Below are positions 7,538 to 12,750 of a stretch of 12,750 nt of DNA, one piece after another (the first letter of the stretch is position 1; every line of letters starts with the position of its first letter). The position numbers and the translations under genes were made by a program. The notes under the pieces are model-generated. The model was not told the DNA's origin and made no database searches. It worked only from the letters and a program-made list of their open reading frames with translations. This stretch comes from UBA5972 sp002430125. Lineage in GTDB: Bacteria; Pseudomonadota; Alphaproteobacteria; Rhodobacterales; Rhodobacteraceae. Where the stretch lies: assembly GCA_937892915.1 (NCBI GenBank), contig CALBIC010000071.1, forward strand, positions 1 to 12,750. The letters run 5' to 3'.

Positions 7538-8995
7538 TTAACCGAGGTTCAAACCAAACCGTTTGGGGCGTTTTCCAGCCCACGGTTGGGCTTGTTCAAT
7601 TGCCGCGCAAAGACTCATCAAAACATCATCCTCACCAAATCGTCCGGCAAGATGCGCGCCGATTGGTAAGCCGTCTTTTGACCATCCCAATGGCAGTGAA
7701 GCTGCCGGCTGGCCCGTCGCATTGAACGCGGCGGTAAACGGCGAATACTCGAACACCCCGCCGGGTCCGACACGATAATTAAGAAAATCTTCGGACTGGT
7801 GCCGGTAACGGCCGATTTTTGCAGGTGGCTCAGCAAGCGTGGATGTCAGCAAAATGTCGTAATCCACAAAGAACTGCGCCATTTGTCGTCCATAAGCATG
7901 GATTTTCCCGACTGCCTCCAGATAATCCGCACCATCCATGCGTTCTGAAAGGATGATTGCACCGCGCGCGACAGGTTCGATTTCGTCGTCCAACAAGGGC
8001 GTTCCGCGCGCTTTGACGGCGTTTCTGATCCAAAGTGCGGTGCCGCAGGCGACAATCGTGGTCCAGCTGTGCATCATGGCACCGACATCGGCGCTTGGCA
8101 GGGCCTCGACAACCTCGTGGCCCATATCTGCCAGCAGCTTTGCTGTTGCAGTAACCGTAGCCGCGCAATCCGGATCAATCGCGGTCCCGTCAAGCGATGT
8201 GGTTGCAAACGCGATTTTGAGTTTGCGTGGCGGATGCTTAAGCGACTGCGCAAAGCCTTCGGCCATTGGCGGCGCACAGTAGGGGGCCCCGATTTCCGGG
8301 CCTGCCGTTGCGTCGTGTAGAATTGCGGTATCGCGCACTGTATGGGTCAGAAAGCCGTCGATGGCCATGCCCGCCCAACCTTCACCGGCTTCCGGCCCGT
8401 ATGGCAGACGCGCGCGCGTTGCCTTGAAACCAAACAGGCCACAATTGGCAGCAGGTATTCGCACCGATCCACCGCCATCGGATCCATGGGCCGCCGGTAA
8501 AATGCCCGCTGAAACCGCTGCGCCGGCCCCACCGCTTGAACCGCCTGGCGTGCGGGACAAATCCCAGGGATTGCGGGTTGGACCGCCGTAAACTGCTGCC
8601 TCGGTCACCGGTCCAACGCCGCCTTCCGGTGAGGTCGTGCGCCCAAACGTTACCAGACCGGTTGCCGCAAGACGGGAATACAATGTGTCGTCGTAGGAAT
8701 AGGTCGTATTGGCCAAAAGGCGCGAGCCATTATGGGATGGAAAGTCTATCGCCGCAGTTGAAAGGTCTTTCAGCAAAAACGGCACGCCGCGAAAGACGCC
8801 GTCGGGCAGGCCGTCTTTGATCATCTGCCGCGCCACCTTGACTTGCATGTTCACAACCGCGTTCAGATCGCCGTTTTGCACGTCAACGCGCGCCAGCGCA
8901 CAATCCAGCAATTCGTCAGGACTGACATCACCTTTGGCCACCAGTTCGGCTAGTCCGGCGGCGTCATAGTCATCGTATTCGGCAAAAAGGGTCAT
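7538..8995 (-). CDS. Amidase-signature family hydrolase
   Basis: A 485-residue member of the amidase signature family, which hydrolyses carboxamide bonds with an unusual Ser-cisSer-Lys triad. The triad is visible: K76 in LLKDLS (74-79), cis-Ser S153 in GGSSGG (151-156) and nucleophile S177 in DGGGSVRIPA (173-182). The C-terminal part is that of the free amidases (aliphatic amides, aryl amides, 6-aminohexanoate cyclic dimer). No gatB or gatC lies beside it and the usual GatA context is missing, so a role in Gln-tRNA amidation is unlikely. No signal peptide is seen. The ATG at 8995 is preceded by GAGG five bases upstream on the minus strand. It is convergent with the acetylpolyamine amidohydrolase gene and divergent from selD. 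The substrate cannot be read from sequence. Confidence 0.88.
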   Translation of the reverse strand: MTLFAEYDDYDAAGLAELVAKGDVSPDELLDCALARVDVQNGDLNAVVNMQVKVARQMIKDGLPDGVFRGVPFLLKDLSTAAIDFPSHNGSRLLANTTYSYDDTLYSRLAATGLVTFGRTTSPEGGVGPVTEAAVYGGPTRNPWDLSRTPGGSSGGAGAAVSAGILPAAHGSDGGGSVRIPAANCGLFGFKATRARLPYGPEAGEGWAGMAIDGFLTHTVRDTAILHDATAGPEIGAPYCAPPMAEGFAQSLKHPPRKLKIAFATTSLDGTAIDPDCAATVTATAKLLADMGHEVVEALPSADVGAMMHSWTTIVACGTALWIRNAVKARGTPLLDDEIEPVARGAIILSERMDGADYLEAVGKIHAYGRQMAQFFVDYDILLTSTLAEPPAKIGRYRHQSEDFLNYRVGPGGVFEYSPFTAAFNATGQPAASLPLGWSKDGLPIGAHLAGRFGEDDVLMSLCAAIEQAQPWAGKRPKRFGLNLG

Positions 8996-9061
8996 GTTGG
9001 CCTCGGGTCAGGTTTGGTTTCCTGTGACGGTAAGCGGCTAAAATAGCCGGTGCAAGTCTAA

Positions 9062-9103
9062 CTTTGGCGCAACATTCAGCATTCGTTTCAATCATCGCCA
9101 AAG
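9062..9103. repeat. Inverted repeat CTTTGGCG / CGCCAAAG
   Basis: Perfect 8-bp arms at 9062-9069 and 9096-9103 are separated by 26 bp, which also contain CATTC twice (9073-9077, 9080-9084). The left arm overlaps the proposed -35 of selD and the right arm covers the expected transcription start, as an operator would. The spacing is too long for a rho-independent terminator and there is no T run. An 8-bp match in 157 bp could be chance. Confidence 0.4.
9064..9092 (+). promoter_or_regulatory. Candidate promoter of selD
   Basis: TTGGCG (9064-9069), a 17-nt spacer and TTCAAT (9087-9092) each match four of six positions of the sigma70 consensus. This predicts a start near 9099 and a leader of about 55 nt before the ATG at 9153. 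It is a weak candidate on sequence alone. Confidence 0.3.
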
Positions 9104-9141
9104 CAGGTGTTTTTCGCTATTGCAGCGGCAGATGTTGAAAC

Positions 9142-9146
9142 GAGGG
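9142..9146 (+). promoter_or_regulatory. Ribosome binding site deciding the selD start
   Basis: GAGGG at 9142-9146 lies 6 nt before the ATG at 9153. The frame is open further upstream (TTG at 9120, ATG at 9132) but those starts have no such site, and the FAD-binding strand begins only about 11 residues after the ATG at 9153. Confidence 0.7.
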
Positions 9147-9152
9147 TTTTTG

Positions 9153-11321
9153 ATGCAGGCGTCCTATCCGATTACCGACGAGGTTGTGCTGATTGGCGGC
9201 GGTCATGCACATGCGCTGGTCCTGAAGAAGTGGGCGATGAAGCCAGTGCCGGGTGTGCGGCTGACCGTGATAAATCCCGCCCCGACGGCACCTTATACCG
9301 GGATGTTGCCGGGCTATGTGGCGGGGCATTACGCCCGCGAAGCGCTTGAGATTGATCTGGTTCAATTGGCCCGCCATGCAGGCGCGCGGCTGATCCTTGG
9401 GGCGGCGACCGGAATAGATCGCGTTTCGCGGCATGTATCCGTCAGCGGTCGGGCAGATGTGTTTTATGATCTGGTGTCGGTTGATATCGGCATTACCTCG
9501 GAAATGCCGGAAATACCGGGGTTCGGTGATCACGCCCATGCGGCCAAACCGCTTGGCCCTTTTGCTGCAGCTTGGGCGGATTATCTGCGTGCGCCGATGG
9601 GCGATATCGTCGTGATCGGCGGCGGTGTGGCGGGGGTCGAGCTTGCTTTGGCAATGGCACATAGCGTCAGGCAACTGGATGCGGCGATAAACCTGACGGT
9701 CATTGAACAATCAGACCACCTGCTGGACGGGATAGGATCGTCAGCACGCAAAGCATTGTTGCGCCATTTGACGCGCTTGCAGGTAAAGGCAATGACCGGC
9801 GTGTCCGTGACGAAGGTCGCGGTGGACCACGTTGAATTAAGCGACGGTCGGGCGATCAATACCAGATTCGTCACCGGGGCTGCTGGTGCGCGCCCGCATG
9901 CTTGGCTGGCAGATAGCGGCCTTAAGATGCGGGATGGCTTTATCACGGTGGACAAGACGTTGCGTTCGCCAACCGATCAACGGGTTTTCGCGGTGGGCGA
10001 TTGTGCCGATCTGGCCTTTTCCCCGCGCCCCAAGGCCGGGGTTTTTGCGGTGCGCCAAGCGCCGGTGTTGCTGCACAATATTGGCGCCAGTTTGCTGGGA
10101 AAAAAGCTGCACGAATTTCGACCGCAAAAGGATTATCTCAAACTGATTTCAACCGGCGGGCGGGGGGCTGTCGCTGACAAATACGGCCTTCGTCTTGACG
10201 GGCCTTGGTTGTGGCGGTGGAAAGACCGCATCGACCGTAAGTTCATGGATCAATTCCTTGAATTGCCCACAATGCCCGCCCCGCCGATACCAAAGGATGT
10301 CAGCCTGTCCCTGCAAGCAGAATTGGCAGGGGCGGAACCTTTATGCGGCGGCTGTGGGGCAAAGGTCGGGCGCGGGTCGCTTGAACAGGGGCTTTCCCTA
10401 CTGCCTCTGCCCAAGCGCCCCGACGTGCTGTCTGGGCGGGGCGATGACGCAGCGATTTTGGCGCATGGGGATCAACAGCAGGTCTTCACCACGGATCATT
10501 TACGCGCCTTTGTCGAGGATCCCTGGCTGATGACTCAAATTGCCGCTAACCACGCGATGGGCGATATCTGGGCGATGGGGGCCACGCCGCAAGCCGCCTT
10601 GGTGCAGGTTATTTTGCCGCAAATGGCAGCACGATTGCAGGCTGAGGTTTTGCGCGAAATTATGGCGGCGGCCAATGCGGCATTCGAACCCCTTGGCGCT
10701 GATATTGTGGGAGGTCATACGTCGGTTGGGGCCGAATTGACCATTGGGTTTTCGCTGACCGGCCTGCTTGATCGCCCGGCGATTGGAGTCGCCGGTGCGA
10801 GAGAGGGCGATGCTTTGATCCTGACCAAGCCGATTGGCAGCGGCACCATTCTGGCCGGAGAAATGCGCAAACAAGCCCGTGGAGAATGGGTGGCCGAAGC
10901 ATACCGCCTGATGCTTGTTCCGCAGGCAAGGCCCTCAGAAATTTTGGCGCCGGTTGCACATGCAATGACGGATGTTACCGGGTTTGGTCTGGCCGGGCAT
11001 TTGATGACGATCCTTAAAGCCTCGGGCGCCGGGGCGGCGATAGATTTGTCTGCCGTACCTGTGATGGACGGCGCGTCAGTACTTGCGTCACGGGGCGTGA
11101 GGTCGTCGCTTTGGCAGACGAATGTTCAGGCAGTGCCCGAGATTTCGCCAAGGGATGATCCGCGTTGGAATATGCTGTTTGATCCACAAACGGCAGGCGG
11201 GCTGTTAGCAGCGGTGCCAGCGGACAAAGCACAAACTTTGATAGCTGAATTGGCGGCGGGCGGCATTCCAGCGGCGATGATTGGCCATATCACAAAAGGC
11301 GCGCCGTTTATCAGGTGCTAG
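9153..11321 (+). CDS. selD: Selenophosphate synthase fused to an NADH-dehydrogenase-like flavoprotein
   Basis: A 722-residue two-domain protein. Residues 1-~385 are a pyridine nucleotide-disulfide/NDH-2-like oxidoreductase: first Rossmann loop LIGGGHAH (13-20) for FAD, second loop IGGGVAG (155-161) for NAD(P)H, and the FAD-contacting VFAVGDCAD (278-286). Residues ~390-722 are SelD, which makes selenophosphate from selenide and ATP. The active-site segment is CGGCGAK (398-404): C401 and K404 align with E. coli C17 and K20, and both cysteines are ordinary TGC/TGT codons, so this is a non-selenocysteine form. Metal and ATP-binding aspartates are in GDDAAI (430-435), TTDHL (446-450), MGDIWAMG (469-476), MTDVTGFGLAGH (605-616) and LFDPQT (675-680). 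Such fusions are known in several bacteria; the flavoprotein may reduce a selenium species and hand selenide to SelD, which is inference. mnmH, a user of selenophosphate, lies convergently 13 bp away. Confidence 0.93.
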   Translation: MQASYPITDEVVLIGGGHAHALVLKKWAMKPVPGVRLTVINPAPTAPYTGMLPGYVAGHYAREALEIDLVQLARHAGARLILGAATGIDRVSRHVSVSGRADVFYDLVSVDIGITSEMPEIPGFGDHAHAAKPLGPFAAAWADYLRAPMGDIVVIGGGVAGVELALAMAHSVRQLDAAINLTVIEQSDHLLDGIGSSARKALLRHLTRLQVKAMTGVSVTKVAVDHVELSDGRAINTRFVTGAAGARPHAWLADSGLKMRDGFITVDKTLRSPTDQRVFAVGDCADLAFSPRPKAGVFAVRQAPVLLHNIGASLLGKKLHEFRPQKDYLKLISTGGRGAVADKYGLRLDGPWLWRWKDRIDRKFMDQFLELPTMPAPPIPKDVSLSLQAELAGAEPLCGGCGAKVGRGSLEQGLSLLPLPKRPDVLSGRGDDAAILAHGDQQQVFTTDHLRAFVEDPWLMTQIAANHAMGDIWAMGATPQAALVQVILPQMAARLQAEVLREIMAAANAAFEPLGADIVGGHTSVGAELTIGFSLTGLLDRPAIGVAGAREGDALILTKPIGSGTILAGEMRKQARGEWVAEAYRLMLVPQARPSEILAPVAHAMTDVTGFGLAGHLMTILKASGAGAAIDLSAVPVMDGASVLASRGVRSSLWQTNVQAVPEISPRDDPRWNMLFDPQTAGGLLAAVPADKAQTLIAELAAGGIPAAMIGHITKGAPFIRC

Positions 11322-11334
11322 TTGCGTCCATTCG

Positions 11335-12393
11335 CTAACAACCGATTGCCTTCACAACGATCGCCAGGCGTTCAGCGCCGGAATCAAGCGCCTCTTCGTT
11401 CAGTGACGGCATTTCAAAGGCCAGCGGTGCGTTGCGCCCAACCTGCATGCGCTTTTTGCCGTAACGTGGGTCGTAATGCGCTTGCATCAGACTGGCCGCC
11501 AATTCGCGAAAAGCGCCGCTTTGGGCCAAGTTTGACCAGTCTTCGATCACGGTCGCAGCATGTAGGGGCGACAGGCGTTGCACAAGGGCCAGCAATGTGG
11601 CTGGATTGTCCGTAAGGTCAACATAAGTGCGGGTTAAATAGTCTGCGCGGGCGGTCAATGGGGCTGCAACAGCTATCCGCCTTGCAGCCTTCATTGGTTC
11701 CCACAAAATGGGCGGGATGGTCACGTTGCCGATCCGGCTTGATTCCGCTTCGACCACGACAGGGCGGGTTGGATCAAGTTGACTGATGGCTGCCGCCAAT
11801 GCACTTTCAAAGGCGCGCTGGCTGGGTTGGCCACCAACACGTGCCCCAAAGATCGAGCCGCGATGGTTTGCCAAGCCTTCAAGATCAATCACCTGAATGC
11901 CGTGAGAAGGCAAGCGCAACAACAGATCGGTCTTTGCACAGCCGGTATTGCCATCAAGCACCAGAACCGGACAAGGCAAAGGCGTCTTATATAGGTTTTC
12001 CGACACCAACCGGCGATAGGTCTGATAGCCACCTTCAAGCAATTCAACCCGCCAGCCGATCTGTTGCAGGATCGCCGCAAACGAGCCGGATCGCTGCCCG
12101 CCGCGCCAGCAATAGACCATAGGGTGGTAGCCGCCGGGCTTGTCGGCCAGATAGGTCTGTAAGTGTCGCGCAGCGTTTTGTGCAACATAGGCCGCCCCGA
12201 TTTTGCGGGCGCGAAACCGGTTATCCCGAACGTAAACCGTTCCAACTTCGGCGCGCTCCGTATCGTCCAGCACCGGCAGATTGACAGCACCGGGGATGTG
12301 ATCAAGCGCAAATTCTGATGGGCTGCGCACGTCAATCACCTCGTCCACGTCAAGGTTGCGCAATTCCAGGAGCGATGAAGGGTTGAAGGCCAT
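11335..12393 (-). CDS. mnmH: tRNA 2-selenouridine synthase
   Basis: Also called SelU or YbbB. It uses selenophosphate to replace the sulfur of 2-thiouridine at the wobble position of Lys, Glu and Gln tRNAs, through a geranylated intermediate. The 352-residue protein has the normal architecture: an N-terminal rhodanese domain (about 1-130) with DVRSPSEF (21-28) and the active cysteine C95 in YCWRGGQRS (94-102), then a P-loop domain with Walker A GNTGCAKT (148-155) and the family block ANHRGSIFG (175-183). The ATG at 12393 is preceded by GAGGG at good spacing on the minus strand. It is convergent with selD, and its only known selenium donor is the selD product, so the two make a complete selenouridine pathway. 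No selA or selB is in the window, so whether the organism also makes selenoproteins cannot be told. Confidence 0.95.
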   Translation of the reverse strand: MAFNPSSLLELRNLDVDEVIDVRSPSEFALDHIPGAVNLPVLDDTERAEVGTVYVRDNRFRARKIGAAYVAQNAARHLQTYLADKPGGYHPMVYCWRGGQRSGSFAAILQQIGWRVELLEGGYQTYRRLVSENLYKTPLPCPVLVLDGNTGCAKTDLLLRLPSHGIQVIDLEGLANHRGSIFGARVGGQPSQRAFESALAAAISQLDPTRPVVVEAESSRIGNVTIPPILWEPMKAARRIAVAAPLTARADYLTRTYVDLTDNPATLLALVQRLSPLHAATVIEDWSNLAQSGAFRELAASLMQAHYDPRYGKKRMQVGRNAPLAFEMPSLNEEALDSGAERLAIVVKAIGC

Positions 12394-12444
12394 AATCCCT
12401 CATATCCCATCGACATGGTTGAATGAAAGCCCGATCCGATTGAT

Positions 12445-12606
12445 ATGACGTTGGACGGCCCTCGGGTTACAGTCGGCGTAAAAGACCAGCGACGTGGTCA
12501 GTTCACCTATCACCTGAGAATTTTTGACGAACTTGCCATGCACACAACAGATACGCGGATCAGTGAGGCGCGCAAATTGGTTTGTACCTGGATGAATGGC
12601 TTGTAA
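12445..12606 (+). CDS. Possible small ORF, 53 residues, unknown
   Basis: An open frame from ATG 12445 to TAA 12606, beginning MTLDGPRVTVGVKDQ and ending EARKLVCTWMNGL, lies in the 281-bp gap between mnmH and tRNA-Gly and overlaps no other gene. The composition looks protein-like (alternating strand residues, an amphipathic end RISEARKLVCTWMNGL), and a hairpin follows 21 bp after the stop. Against it: no convincing ribosome binding site precedes the ATG, the third-position GC is only about 58%, and I do not recognise a family. It may be a small conserved protein, a remnant, or chance. Confidence 0.35.
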   Translation: MTLDGPRVTVGVKDQRRGQFTYHLRIFDELAMHTTDTRISEARKLVCTWMNGL

Positions 12607-12627
12607 TTACCTGCCGTAAAAACAAAC

Positions 12628-12655
12628 AAGGGCTACAACTTACGTTGTAACCCTT
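12628..12655 (-). terminator. Rho-independent terminator of tRNA-Gly
   Basis: AAGGGCTACAAC (12628-12639) pairs with GTTGTAACCCTT (12644-12655): 12 positions with one C/A mismatch around a 4-nt loop. Read on the minus strand, downstream of tRNA-Gly, the stem is followed by TGTTTGTTTTTA, a good U-rich tail. In the plus direction the tail is only TTTGATT, so it may act weakly for the small ORF as well. Confidence 0.75.
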
Positions 12656-12674
12656 TGATTGGTCTGTCCCAAAT

Positions 12675-12749
12675 TGGAGCGGGCGAGGCGATTCGAACGC
12701 CCGACCCTAACCTTGGCAAGGTTATGCTCTACCCCTGAGCTACGCCCGC
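12675..12749 (-). tRNA. tRNA-Gly (GCC)
   Basis: Complete minus-strand cloverleaf of 75 nt with encoded CCA: acceptor stem GCGGGCG/CGCCCGC, D stem GCTC/GAGC, anticodon stem TAACC/GGTTA with loop TTGCCAA (anticodon GCC), T stem GGGCG/CGCCT with TTCGAAT loop, and discriminator U, which is usual for glycine tRNA. The 5' end is one base from the window edge, so its promoter and any upstream co-transcribed tRNA lie outside. Transcription runs towards mnmH and should stop at the hairpin 20 bp downstream. Confidence 0.95.
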
Positions 12750-12750
12750 A

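Larger units (their letters stand above)
8996..9152. other. Divergent promoter region, amidase / selD
   Basis: 157 bp between two divergent start codons must contain both promoters. It holds an 8-bp inverted repeat (9062-9103) and a small perfect palindrome GGCTA-AAA-TAGCC (9036-9048). On the minus strand TTGCAC, 17 nt, TACCGT (the palindrome lies in the spacer) is a weak candidate promoter for the amidase gene. The palindromes and hexamers are seen; regulatory meaning is inferred. Confidence 0.45.

Noticed and set aside
7538..8995. GatA subunit of the aminoacyl-tRNA amidotransferase
   Set aside because: No gatB or gatC is adjacent, and the sequence after the nucleophile (FKATRARLPYGPEAGEG) lacks the typical GatA pattern (KPTYGRVSRYG).
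9036..9048. Short palindrome GGCTA-AAA-TAGCC as a terminator
   Set aside because: Five-bp arms with no T run, located between two divergent starts where no transcript should end; at most part of the promoter region.
10342..10370. Selenocysteine at the SelD active site
   Set aside because: The active-site segment is read through with TGC and TGT codons; there is no in-frame TGA, so this is a cysteine form.

Overview
The window looks like ordinary chromosome of an alphaproteobacterium, most likely a Rhodobacteraceae (Roseobacter-type) member. Grounds are the moderately high GC, the tRNA-Met and tRNA-Gly sequences, the short Psd type encoded directly before PssA, and a SelD fused to an NADH-dehydrogenase-like flavoprotein. 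This placement is from family resemblance only; no search was possible. No integrase, transposase, CRISPR array or phage gene is visible.

Layout, left to right. (1) A minus-strand elongator tRNA-Met (2-78) with a good sigma70-type promoter. (2) Two plus-strand genes 20 bp apart: a homologue of the N,N-dimethylformamidase large subunit (260-2425) and an alpha/beta hydrolase (2446-3681). (3) The phosphatidylethanolamine pathway pair psd-pssA (3845-5325), with 2 bp between the genes, then an MDR-family NAD(P)H oxidoreductase (5366-6421). (4) An acetylpolyamine amidohydrolase of the histone-deacetylase fold (6500-7528), convergent with an amidase-signature hydrolase (7538-8995, minus). (5) A selenium block: selD fused behind a flavoprotein domain (9153-11321, plus), convergent with mnmH/selU (11335-12393, minus). 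(6) A possible 53-residue small ORF, a hairpin terminator and a minus-strand tRNA-Gly(GCC) at the right edge.

How they fit together. pssA makes phosphatidylserine and psd decarboxylates it to phosphatidylethanolamine. SelD supplies selenophosphate, and MnmH uses it to convert 2-thiouridine to 2-selenouridine in the tRNA wobble position. Three genes (DMFase-like, acetylpolyamine amidohydrolase, amidase) encode C-N hydrolases of three unrelated folds within 9 kb. A shared role in using amides or polyamines as nitrogen and carbon sources is possible but is inference.

The least explained part is the DMFase-like/alpha-beta hydrolase pair: the iron-ligand motifs look intact, but no small subunit is encoded nearby. 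The fused SelD is the most unusual architecture, although the fusion type itself is known.
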